Shown here: piece by piece, positions 35,157-42,990 of the stretch
How the letters are laid out: every line of letters starts with the position of its first letter
Position numbering within the stretch: the stretch's first letter is position 1
DNA from: Vibrio sp. UBA2441
Lineage (GTDB): Bacteria > Pseudomonadota > Gammaproteobacteria > Enterobacterales > Vibrionaceae
Direction: 5' to 3'
NCBI GenBank assembly: GCA_002342685.1
Contig: DDQN01000043.1
Span: 54,470 to 115,710 of the forward strand
DNA: 61,241 bases
Program-made: the position numbers and the translations under genes
The notes under the pieces: model-generated
The model's database searches: none
What the model saw: the letters and a program-made list of their open reading frames with translations, nothing else
Told to the model about the DNA's origin: nothing

Positions 35157-35174
35157 AATGTAAACGTTTATTTA
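35157..35174. promoter_or_regulatory. GalR-type operator before galR
   Basis: AATGTAAACGTTTATTTA has the perfect ten-base core TAAACGTTTA and lies about 115 bases upstream of the galR start. It is the most diverged of the three sites in its flanks. Autoregulation is the simplest reading. Confidence 0.75.
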
Positions 35175-35254
35175 TAGTCACTAATTGAATGGATGAAGGA
35201 AAATGGTGCCATTCCTGAACAAATGGCACCTGAAAATACGGCATAGTTTAAAGG

Positions 35255-36391
35255 TTAGTTACGGCTCAACATCCAAATGCGGGCGACATTTTCGGCCAGG
35301 TTCTCTAAATTGACAGCGGCTTCAGAAAAAGCAGTTGGCAGATCAAAAGCTCTTGGAATTGCGACAAACACAGCATCAATACCATATTGATACACCGCTT
35401 GGTAGTTGTCACCAACGCAGCCTGCTAAAGCAACAACCGGAACGTCATATTTCTTGGCGGTTTGAGCAACACCCATTGGTGTTTTACCGTGTACAGTTTG
35501 CCAATCGATACGGCCTTCTCCGGTAATCACTAAATCGGCATCAGATACTTTATTGTCGAGATTAACGGTTTCTATCACAATGTCTATACCTGGCTTTAGT
35601 TGCGCCGAAGTAAAGCCAAGCAATGCTGCTCCCATTCCACCAGCAGCACCTGCGCCGGGAATGTCAGCAATCGTTTTGCTCAGTAGCTTAGCCGCTTTCT
35701 CTGAAAAATGACGTAATCCTCGGTCAAGAAATTCTATATCTGAAGCTGATGCCCCTTTTTGAGCTCCAAATGTGGCGGATGCACCGCTTGGACCACAAAG
35801 AGGGTTGTCTACATCACAAGCGACTAAGATCTCACAACCTGAAAGGCGTGAGTCTAGACCGGATACATCGATAGACTCAATTTGGTCGAGGCCTAAACCG
35901 TTGCTGCTAACAGTGTTGCCTTCAACATCAAAAAACTGGACACCAAGAGCTGTAAGCATACCAATTCCACCATCATTGGTGGCGCTGCCACCGAGACCAA
36001 TGATCAACTTAGTAATGCCTTTATCCAGCGCATGCTGGATCAACTCGCCAGTGCCGTAGCTGCTTGTCAGTTTAGGATCTCGTTTTTCAGGAATAACCTG
36101 GTGCAGGCCACTGGCGGCGGCCATTTCGATTACAGCTGTTTTACCATCACCTAACACACCGTAAAACGCATCAACATCTTCATATAATGGACCAGTAACT
36201 TTTACGAATTCCATGTGTCCATCGGTGGCATCAATCAGTGATTGAACCGTACCTTCGCCACCATCGGCAACAGGAACGTGGACAATCTCAGCGTCTTTCC
36301 ATACTTTATTTAAACCATTTTCAATCGCTTGGCATACCTCTTTTGCCGATAAGCTCTCTTTGAATGAATCTGGTGCGATTACAATTTTCAT
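35255..36391 (-). CDS. Glycerate kinase (GarK/GlxK family)
   Basis: This 378-residue enzyme phosphorylates D-glycerate. Family landmarks are MKIVIAPDSFKESLSA at the N-terminus, VADGGEGTVQSL, IIGLGGSATNDGGIGML, VACDVDNPLCGPSGAS and VITGEGRIDWQTVHGKTP. The ATG at 36391 with GGGAAG upstream gives the conserved start; a TTG four codons earlier is less likely. It is downstream of a GntP permease gene (24-base gap) and near the cdaR gene, forming a glycerate/sugar-acid module. The E. coli enzymes yield 2-phosphoglycerate. Confidence 0.94.
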   Translation of the reverse strand: MKIVIAPDSFKESLSAKEVCQAIENGLNKVWKDAEIVHVPVADGGEGTVQSLIDATDGHMEFVKVTGPLYEDVDAFYGVLGDGKTAVIEMAAASGLHQVIPEKRDPKLTSSYGTGELIQHALDKGITKLIIGLGGSATNDGGIGMLTALGVQFFDVEGNTVSSNGLGLDQIESIDVSGLDSRLSGCEILVACDVDNPLCGPSGASATFGAQKGASASDIEFLDRGLRHFSEKAAKLLSKTIADIPGAGAAGGMGAALLGFTSAQLKPGIDIVIETVNLDNKVSDADLVITGEGRIDWQTVHGKTPMGVAQTAKKYDVPVVALAGCVGDNYQAVYQYGIDAVFVAIPRAFDLPTAFSEAAVNLENLAENVARIWMLSRN

Positions 36392-36415
36392 CTTACTTCC
36401 CAAAAATTAATAATA

Positions 36416-37768
36416 TTACAAAAGTACTAAACTAAGGAGATATACCAAGGTCATTGCGGTAACACCCTGTACTAACGTTGCCATTGTTTGAGCCCGATAG
36501 GCTAGTCCTACACTCATACGGCTAAACTGCGAAACCACCCAGAAAAAGCTATCATTAGCGTGAGATATGGTCATTGCTCCAGCACCAATCGCCATAACAG
36601 TTAATACTCGTCCCATTTCTGAATCTAGGCCTAGCTGGCTTAACATTGGAGCAACTAGCGCAGATGTGGTCACAAGTGCCACAGTTGATGAGCCTTGTGC
36701 GGATTTAAGCGCAGCGGCAACAATGAATGGCATAAAAATACCAACCCCTAATGCGGATAAAGTTACGCCTAAATACTCCCCCAGAGGCGTCGCTTTAAGT
36801 ACCGCACCAAATGCGCCACCAGCGCCAGTAATAAGTAAAATAGGCGCAGCTGATGTGATGCCTTGACTTATACGCTCACTGAATTCTGCAATCTTGTTTT
36901 CAGACTTTAATAAGCGTACAGATAAGAATAAACCAATGATAAGGGCTGTTAATGGTTGGCCAAAGAAAGCAAATGTTTCAAATAGGAAGCCATCGCCTAG
37001 TGGTGAACTTGGAAACTTAGCAATAGAGCCTAAACAGATGAGTAAGATTGGAACAAAAATTGGGGCAAATGCCTGGTTTGCCGTAGGCAACTGACCATAC
37101 GAAGATTTTAGTGCTTTCCAATCTTGTTGTTGTTCATGTTGTTCATCTACGATATCTGGTTCTACATGTTTAAAGCGATTGGCCCAAAGCATGCCAGCAA
37201 ATGCAGCGGCAGCGGCGACGAAAATACCCACTCCAATAACCAACCCTAGGTTAGACTCCAAACCAAGGTTACCTGCAGCGGCAATCGGACCGGGTGTTGG
37301 AGGGATAAAAGTATGAGTGGCATAGAGGCCTGTAGCCAAAGCGACACTCATTGCAACACTGGATATTTTTAAGCGATTGGCTAATGATTCCTTTAACGAG
37401 TTAAGAATAACAAAACCAGAATCACAGAAAACAGGAACCGATACGATATAACCAATGATGCTCATGGTTAGTGTGGGGAACCGCTCACCTAATAGCTTAA
37501 TAACGGCATCGGCCATGGTGATAGCAGCGCCACTTTTTTCGAGAATAATGCCAATTATTGTGCCAAGAACAATAACTAAGCCTATGTAACCTAATATCCC
37601 ACCAAATCCACCTGCAATGGTTTTAGCAATACTATTTACGGGTAATTCGTAAGCAAATGCGGTTAAAAATGCGGCGATAATTAATGCCAAAAAAGGGTGT
37701 AGCTTAAATTTAGCTGTCGCGATTACGATAAATGCAATAACCGCTAAAAGGATAATAATAAGACCCAT
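36416..37768 (-). CDS. GntP-family sugar-acid permease
   Basis: This 450-residue membrane protein has about twelve hydrophobic spans and GntP-family landmarks: KFKLHPFLALI near the N-terminus, GGFGGILGYIGLVIVLGTIIG, THTFIPPTPGPIAAA and SHANDSFFWVVSQF. It imports gluconate-like acids. Because the linked enzyme is glycerate kinase, glycerate is the likely substrate. The ATG at 37768 has GGAG six bases upstream; the frame continues up to 37807 but without a better signal. Confidence 0.92.
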   Translation of the reverse strand: MGLIIILLAVIAFIVIATAKFKLHPFLALIIAAFLTAFAYELPVNSIAKTIAGGFGGILGYIGLVIVLGTIIGIILEKSGAAITMADAVIKLLGERFPTLTMSIIGYIVSVPVFCDSGFVILNSLKESLANRLKISSVAMSVALATGLYATHTFIPPTPGPIAAAGNLGLESNLGLVIGVGIFVAAAAAFAGMLWANRFKHVEPDIVDEQHEQQQDWKALKSSYGQLPTANQAFAPIFVPILLICLGSIAKFPSSPLGDGFLFETFAFFGQPLTALIIGLFLSVRLLKSENKIAEFSERISQGITSAAPILLITGAGGAFGAVLKATPLGEYLGVTLSALGVGIFMPFIVAAALKSAQGSSTVALVTTSALVAPMLSQLGLDSEMGRVLTVMAIGAGAMTISHANDSFFWVVSQFSRMSVGLAYRAQTMATLVQGVTAMTLVYLLSLVLL

Positions 37769-37909
37769 AGTGAGCTCCATTCGTTGAATTCGTACCTTGA
37801 GGTACAAGACTCGAAATAGTATCCAATCTTGCCCGCCGAATTACTTTGGGCGTATAAACAAATATAAAGTTAGTTCGAATAGGGTTATTGTGCAGCTGAA
37901 CAAAAATAG

Positions 37910-39049
37910 TTAATTTTTAGCGATCTGTTTTGCAATATATAATTCTACGAGGCCGGAAAACTCATAGGGAGAGATTTTGGTTATCGCTTCTATTTTTTTT
38001 AGTCGATAGCGTAATGTATTTCTATGGATAAAAAGTGCATCAGCGCATGATTTCATATTGCCTTGATGACTGAAAAGACAATGTAATGTTTTGAGTAACT
38101 GGCCTGATTTATCCATTTTTACCAATCGTAGATAAGGCCTGCACAATTGATGTCCTTGCCACACATCGTTTAATGGTGAAAGCAGGACCGGTAGGCGAAC
38201 TTCTTCAAATAGGAATTTATTCTGTTCTGGGTAGTTCTTTTGTCCATAAGACATCACTTGTAAGGCGCTTTGATATGAAAGGTGTAGGTTTCTTATGTTG
38301 GGAAAGTACTGTCCTAGAGCAATATTGATATTATATATACCATGCTGTTTCAGCTTATCGATAAGCGCGTCAATTCGTTGGCTCTCTTTCTGACTGAATA
38401 CTTGTTGAGTATCTGCAACGCAAGGTTTTACGACTACGACCTCATTGAGCGATAGTACGGCAACAAGGTTATTTCTTTCGGGGTACTCTAGAAGTTTAAC
38501 TACTTTGCGTATTTTATTTTGATTAATAGAATTACTTGAATTGTTAAATTTTATCACGGCAACTACTCTGGGCTGCTCAAGATCAATTCCCAATCGAGAT
38601 GCCCAATTAGTCAGTTCTTCTTCAGACAGCTGATTTTGAATCCATGCAGAGATAAAATCTTCTTTGTGCCTTCTATCCCACTGGAGTTTCTCGGTCAGTA
38701 GCGCTTGCTCAATGATCATTTCTGCGGTGAGTTTTACCAGTTCAGCATAGCTACGAATCGTGTCAGGTTCACCTGTAATGCCAACGACACCAATAACTTG
38801 GCCACTGTTTTTTAACAGAAGATTAATGCCATGTTTTGAGCCTTGAAGTGACTGAGTTGCATCAGTGGTAACCTCAACAGAGTCATTGCGTTTGAGTGCT
38901 AACAAAGCACCATCATGAAGTTGCCCAATTCGCGTTTTATCACCACTGGCGATAATAGTTCCAGCTTGATTTATTACATTGATATTATTGCCTATGATCG
39001 CCATGGTGCGGTCAACAATTTGTTGGGCTAAATGGTGGTCTAAGATCAT
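37910..39049 (-). CDS. cdaR: CdaR-type sugar-diacid/glycerate regulator
   Basis: This 379-residue activator resembles E. coli CdaR (385). The N-terminal putative sugar-diacid recognition domain starts MILDHHLAQQIVDRTMAIIG and includes VIGVVGITGEPDTIRSYAELVK. The C-terminal PucR-type helix-turn-helix has DALFIHRNTLRYRLKKIE. In E. coli CdaR responds to glycerate and activates galactarate and glucarate genes. Here it lies upstream of the GntP permease and glycerate kinase genes in the same direction and is their likely activator. Confidence 0.93.
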   Translation of the reverse strand: MILDHHLAQQIVDRTMAIIGNNINVINQAGTIIASGDKTRIGQLHDGALLALKRNDSVEVTTDATQSLQGSKHGINLLLKNSGQVIGVVGITGEPDTIRSYAELVKLTAEMIIEQALLTEKLQWDRRHKEDFISAWIQNQLSEEELTNWASRLGIDLEQPRVVAVIKFNNSSNSINQNKIRKVVKLLEYPERNNLVAVLSLNEVVVVKPCVADTQQVFSQKESQRIDALIDKLKQHGIYNINIALGQYFPNIRNLHLSYQSALQVMSYGQKNYPEQNKFLFEEVRLPVLLSPLNDVWQGHQLCRPYLRLVKMDKSGQLLKTLHCLFSHQGNMKSCADALFIHRNTLRYRLKKIEAITKISPYEFSGLVELYIAKQIAKN

Positions 39050-39120
39050 AGTAAGGCTCTAAGTAACGAAGTTATCTTTTTATAACGGTTAGATTACCGA
39101 ATGTCTAATGAACAGATGTA

Positions 39121-39152
39121 AAAAAGGCTGATTATGTAATCAGCCTTTTTTT
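39121..39152. terminator. Intrinsic terminator after dapD
   Basis: This perfect 14-base inverted repeat (39121-39134 and 39137-39150) contains the GC-rich part AAGGCTGATTA and is A-rich on one side and T-rich on the other. On the minus strand it closes the dapD transcript; it can work both ways. Confidence 0.9.
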
Positions 39153-39165
39153 ATTGAGAGTCGAA

Positions 39166-40197
39166 TTAGTTATTGCTGTGCAGTTCGCTGTTCAATTCAA
39201 CGGCAGATTTATTGGTTAAACACTCAATCTGTCCTGTTACTGAGTTGCGACGGAACAGAAGATCTGACTTGCCTGCAAGGTCTCTTGCTTTCACTACTTC
39301 GACTTCTTTGCCGCTTGAGTCAAGCATTCTCACTTTAGCGCCTGCTGTCACATATAATCCAGATTCAATAGTGCAGCGATCTCCAAGAGGGAAGCCAAGG
39401 CCAGCATTCGCGCCGAGCAGGCTGTTTTCACCAATAGAGACGACAACAGTACCACCACCAGATAGTGTACCCATGATAGAAGCACCACCACCGATATCAG
39501 AACCATTATCAACAACAACACCAGCAGAGATACGACCTTCAACCATGCTGACACCAGTCGTTCCAGCGTTAAAGTTGATGAAGCCTTCATGCATTACTGT
39601 TGTTCCTTCACCCACATGCGCACCAAGACGAACACGGGAAGTATCGGCGATGCGAATACCTGTTGGTACAACGTAGTCCACCATTTTAGGGAACTTATCG
39701 ACACAGTCGACAGAAATAATCTGGCCAGATAAGCGAGCTTCAATCTGACGTTCTGCCAGTTCAGGAAGATCAATAGGACCTTGGTTTGTCCATGCTATGT
39801 TGTGCAATAGCCCAAAAATACCGTCCAATACGGTGCCATGAGGCAGAACTAAACGTTGAGAAATTAACTGAAGCTTCAAGAAGCCCTCAGCAACAGATTG
39901 GGGTTTAGTATCTGTTTCAAGAATAACTAGCACCAGAGGCTGCTCGGAGGCGGCGGCCTTTTCGGCGAAAGAGGCATTGGCTGCATCAGCGTTATCAGCA
40001 AATGCTTGAGCTATTTCAGTGCTTAGCGCATTTGAAACTTCAATAGCTTGATTTCCACTTTCGTAGCCAGAGATTGACGCTAAAGCCGAAACGAGTGAAT
40101 CACACGGGTTTAATACAGGGCTTGGGAAGAAGGCTTCAATGATTTTACCTTCACGGTTTTTGGTTGTTGTGCCGAATGCGAGAGAAAAGTGAGCCAT
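39166..40197 (-). CDS. dapD: Tetrahydrodipicolinate N-succinyltransferase DapD
   Basis: This 343-residue enzyme of lysine and diaminopimelate synthesis transfers succinyl from succinyl-CoA. It is the longer form found in Vibrio and Pseudomonas; E. coli DapD has 274 residues. The C-terminal part is a left-handed beta-helix of hexapeptide repeats: VRLGAHVGEGTTVMHEGFINFNAG, GISAGVVVDNGSDIGGGASIMG-like repeats and IGENSLLGANAGLGFPLGD. It is a single gene, with terminator and leader of its own. Confidence 0.93.
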   Translation of the reverse strand: MAHFSLAFGTTTKNREGKIIEAFFPSPVLNPCDSLVSALASISGYESGNQAIEVSNALSTEIAQAFADNADAANASFAEKAAASEQPLVLVILETDTKPQSVAEGFLKLQLISQRLVLPHGTVLDGIFGLLHNIAWTNQGPIDLPELAERQIEARLSGQIISVDCVDKFPKMVDYVVPTGIRIADTSRVRLGAHVGEGTTVMHEGFINFNAGTTGVSMVEGRISAGVVVDNGSDIGGGASIMGTLSGGGTVVVSIGENSLLGANAGLGFPLGDRCTIESGLYVTAGAKVRMLDSSGKEVEVVKARDLAGKSDLLFRRNSVTGQIECLTNKSAVELNSELHSNN

Positions 40198-40335
40198 TTT
40201 CTACGTATCTCCGTTTTAATAGATTATCTGGTTAAGTTGTTCGTTATCATAGTCAGAGCAGGAGAGAGTTGAAAGAGTATCGACAGAGAAAGTCCGTAAT
40301 TAGATATCGTTTGTCGTTTTAGAGATATATTTTCT

Positions 40336-40367
40336 TAAAAAGAAAAACGCAGCGTTAAGCTGCGTTT
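40336..40367 (-). terminator. Terminator after yebG
   Basis: AAACGCAGC (40345-40353) pairs with GCTGCGTTT (40359-40367) across the loop GTTAA. On the minus strand the stem is followed by TTCTTTTTAAG, a T-rich tail. Confidence 0.85.
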
Positions 40368-40388
40368 CTATAGATGCGAAAGATTTCA

Positions 40389-40682
40389 TTAAGCGGCGTC
40401 TTCTTGGGTATCTTCGACTGCTTCAATTTTCTTTGCTTTTTTTGGGGCTGGTTTACGTTTGGCACCTAAAGCGAACAAAACTTCTTCTTTGTTCTGAGCT
40501 AAAAACAGAGATAATTCTTCTTGTTTTCCTTCATCTTCCAGCAACTCACTCTTACCGATTAGCTCGAACAGCTCATCGGCCATATCCAACATTTTATCAT
40601 AAGCGTCAGCTTCAGCTTTAGAGGTAAAAGTCATCTTTTCTTCTCCGTTGCGCTCGACCACGTACTTGACGATTACAGCCAT
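40389..40682 (-). CDS. yebG: YebG, LexA-regulated SOS protein
   Basis: This 97-residue protein matches the E. coli YebG pattern: MAVIVKYVVERNGEEKMTFTSK, AEADAYDKMLD and a Lys-rich then acidic tail. YebG is a small conserved protein induced by DNA damage; its molecular role is unclear. The SOS box 27 bases upstream of the start confirms the identity independently. Confidence 0.92.
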   Translation of the reverse strand: MAVIVKYVVERNGEEKMTFTSKAEADAYDKMLDMADELFELIGKSELLEDEGKQEELSLFLAQNKEEVLFALGAKRKPAPKKAKKIEAVEDTQEDAA

Positions 40683-40709
40683 GGTTATTCCTCAAAAAAT
40701 TGGTTAAAT

Positions 40710-40729
40710 TACTGTTTATGTATACAGTT
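40710..40729. promoter_or_regulatory. LexA (SOS) box of yebG
   Basis: TACTGTTTATGTATACAGTT matches the consensus TACTGTATATATATACAGTA at 17 of 20 positions, with both CTGT and ACAG half-sites intact and the standard eight-base spacer. It lies just upstream of the yebG start. Confidence 0.93.
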
Positions 40730-40900
40730 TTTTGTGCGATAAGTCCAACGGAGAACGCTGAATTGAGATACGTACCTTTAATGGAGTGTTTTTTTTTGTA
40801 TATAAACTGAGAACTTAAATTGGATTGCCGCTTGGAATTCGTAATCGAAAAGTAGTAGTATCTTTACCGCTTCTCAATAACGAGAAGTGACATTTAAATA

Positions 40901-41036
40901 ATTCTCAGGGCGGGGCGAAACTCCCCACCGGCGGTATACCTTTTAGGTGAGCCCGCGAGCGCTCAAACAATGTTTGAGGTCAGCAGATTTGGTGAGATGC
41001 CAAAGCCGACGGTTATAGTCCGGATGGAAGAGGATA
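40901..41036 (+). promoter_or_regulatory. FMN riboswitch (RFN element)
   Basis: The conserved landmarks occur in order: TCAGGGCGGGGCGAAACTCC, CCACCGGCGGTA, AGCCCGCGAGCG, GTCAGCAGATTTGGTGAGA, GCCAAAGCCGACGGTTATAG and GTCCGGATGGAAGAGG. This is a complete FMN aptamer in the usual arrangement of six helices. It should reduce ribB expression when FMN is abundant. Confidence 0.97.
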
Positions 41037-41039
41037 AAA

Positions 41040-41088
41040 ACACTGCGTCAGTACTAGTTAATACTAGCAGCTGCTTCGGTGTGTTTTT
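41040..41088 (+). terminator. Attenuator hairpin of the ribB leader
   Basis: ACACTG (41040-41045) pairs with CGGTGT (41077-41082), enclosing an inner stem CTAGT / ACTAG, and is followed by GTTTTTGC. This is consistent with transcription termination controlled by the FMN aptamer just upstream. About 80 bases remain to the ribB start. Confidence 0.55.
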
Positions 41089-41166
41089 GCTTTGGATTGA
41101 AACTGAATAAGTTTCGGTCTCCCTTCACTTATGCCCTGATTCTGGTAACACAAATGGAGTACTACC

Positions 41167-41829
41167 ATGAATCAGATTCAAACCTCTCTTTTACAAAAAT
41201 TAGGCACACCACTTGAGCGCGTCGAGATAGCGCTTACTGCGCTTAGGAATGGTCAGGGTGTATTGCTTTTAGATGATGAAGATCGTGAAAACGAAGGTGA
41301 TATCATCTGTTCAGTGGATCACTTAACTAACCAGCAAATGGCGCTAATGATACGAGAATGCAGTGGTATAGTTTGCCTGTGCATCACAGACGATCATGCA
41401 AGCCAATTAGCGCTACCGCCAATGGTAGAAAATAATAATAGCGCCAACCAAACCGCCTTTACTGTGTCTATAGAAGCAAAAATAGGCGTGACAACGGGGG
41501 TTTCCGCTGCGGATCGTGTTGTTACGATAAAAACAGCGTGTAATCCAAATGCAAAACCAACGGATCTGGCTCGTCCAGGGCATGTATTTCCGTTAAGAGC
41601 GAGAAAAGGGGGGGTGCTTAGCCGTCGTGGTCATACCGAAGGCACGGTGGATCTCATGCAATTGGCAGGACTATCGCCGTTTGGTGTACTCTGTGAAGTC
41701 ACTAACCCTGATGGCACTATGGCGAAAACACCTGAAATTATAGCGTTTGGCGAGAAGCATGATATGCCGGTTCTGACAATCGAGGATATTGTTCAGTACC
41801 GCTTATTGAATGAAGAAAAAATTGCCTAA
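41167..41829 (+). CDS. ribB: 3,4-dihydroxy-2-butanone 4-phosphate synthase RibB
   Basis: This 220-residue enzyme converts ribulose 5-phosphate into the four-carbon precursor of riboflavin. E. coli RibB has 217 residues. The signature LLLDDEDRENEGDII with active-site acidic residues lies near residue 34-48, and RRGHTEGTVDLMQLAGL and the DRVVTIKTACNP loop follow. It is the stand-alone form without a fused GTP cyclohydrolase II. The FMN riboswitch in its leader confirms the pathway. Confidence 0.97.
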   Translation: MNQIQTSLLQKLGTPLERVEIALTALRNGQGVLLLDDEDRENEGDIICSVDHLTNQQMALMIRECSGIVCLCITDDHASQLALPPMVENNNSANQTAFTVSIEAKIGVTTGVSAADRVVTIKTACNPNAKPTDLARPGHVFPLRARKGGVLSRRGHTEGTVDLMQLAGLSPFGVLCEVTNPDGTMAKTPEIIAFGEKHDMPVLTIEDIVQYRLLNEEKIA

Positions 41830-41838
41830 CTGAATAAA

Positions 41839-41868
41839 AAGAGCTCGCTACTTTTCTGGCGAGCTCTT
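41839..41868. terminator. Bidirectional terminator between ribB and the LysR gene
   Basis: AAGAGCTCGC (41839-41848) pairs perfectly with GCGAGCTCTT (41859-41868) around a ten-base loop, with A-rich sequence on the left and a weak T-rich tail on the right. It overlaps the last codons of the LysR-type gene. Confidence 0.75.
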
Positions 41869-42807
41869 GTTCAAAAAAACATCATCTCCAGTATTACTTG
41901 GATATATCCCCGCTTTTAGGTTGTTGTGTTCATATTGTAGGCAGAACTGAATAAATGCCTTAATGAGTGGGCTCTGATATTTTTCTTTTTGCACCAGCAG
42001 CCAATAGTCTCTTTTTACTTTGAGTGGAATATCCAGACACACAATTCGCTGGTCATTTAATGCTGACTGAACTGACAAGTGCGAAAGGCAGGCTATGCCG
42101 AGGTTTGCGGAAGCGGCGTTAATAATGGCTTCGGTTGTATTCAACTCGAATGCGGTGCGCCAGTGGTCAAGTTGATTGGCGATATGTTTTAAAAAGTATT
42201 CGCGCGTACCAGACCCAAGCTCCCTTAATAGCCAATTATTGCCTTCCATTGCTTCTAAGTCGATATTTTGTACTTTTGCCAATGGATGCTGTGGACTGGC
42301 AACTATCTTCATTTCATCGGAGAACCACGGGGTTGATGTTAATTGCGGGTAGTTAGCTTCTCCTTCAATGAGACCCACATCTAATTCATAGTTGTTGAGC
42401 TTTGAGCAAATAGCTGAAGAGTTTGAGATACAGAGCGTTTGGTCACTATGAAGATATTGTTGGCGAAACTGGCTTAGCATAAAGGGCACAAGTTGATTGC
42501 CTACGGTATTGCTGGCACCGATTCTCAACGTTCCATGCAAAGAAGTATCGTCGTGAAACAGGCGTTTTATCTCCTCTGTGCGATCAAGCAACTCGTCAGC
42601 CAGTGGTAACAGCCGCAGCCCTTCATGGTTAAGGATAAGGCGATTGTTGACCCGGTCAAAGAGTGCATGTCCCAGCTGTTTTTCCAGTTCGCCGAGCGCA
42701 AGGCTGACTGCGGCCTTAGATAAACAAAGTTCATTGGCTGCAGATGTCAGAGTTTTACATTGGGTGACTGCAACAAACACAGCCAGCTGTTTTAGGGATA
42801 TATTCAT
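41848..42807 (-). CDS. LysR-family regulator, YeiE-like
   Basis: This 319-residue protein has an N-terminal winged helix-turn-helix (LKQLAVFVAVTQCKTLTSAANELCLSKAAVSLALGELE) and a LysR substrate-binding domain with LHGTLRIGASNTVGNQLVPF, LDVGLIEG and LRELGSGTREYFL. These segments resemble E. coli YeiE and related CysB-like regulators. Its targets are unknown. It is divergent from recC with 183 bases between them; regulation of recC by it is not implied. Confidence 0.88.
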   Translation of the reverse strand: MNISLKQLAVFVAVTQCKTLTSAANELCLSKAAVSLALGELEKQLGHALFDRVNNRLILNHEGLRLLPLADELLDRTEEIKRLFHDDTSLHGTLRIGASNTVGNQLVPFMLSQFRQQYLHSDQTLCISNSSAICSKLNNYELDVGLIEGEANYPQLTSTPWFSDEMKIVASPQHPLAKVQNIDLEAMEGNNWLLRELGSGTREYFLKHIANQLDHWRTAFELNTTEAIINAASANLGIACLSHLSVQSALNDQRIVCLDIPLKVKRDYWLLVQKEKYQSPLIKAFIQFCLQYEHNNLKAGIYPSNTGDDVFLNKSSPEK

Positions 42808-42990
42808 TGAACGCCTGTATGAAGCTAACTTCTCCTGAATACACAGAATAATGCCGTCAGGTGAATTGGAATGAATTAACAGTAACCAAGTTTAATGATC
42901 TTGCCAACCAAGGCTTGTTTATTTTTCAAAAACTTCATGCAGTTATGCTAATCTGAAGCATAAACTTCAATTAATCGCAGTAGGTGCGTT

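Larger units (their letters stand above)
40683..41166. other. Intergenic region yebG-ribB
   Basis: These 484 bases separate divergent genes. From left to right they hold the yebG SOS box, the FMN riboswitch aptamer and the terminator-like attenuator before ribB. I see no additional open frame. Confidence 0.7.

Noticed and set aside
39173..39676. Frame of 167 codons antisense to dapD
   Set aside because: It is proline- and serine-rich, mirrors the dapD hexapeptide repeats on the opposite strand and has no ribosome site.
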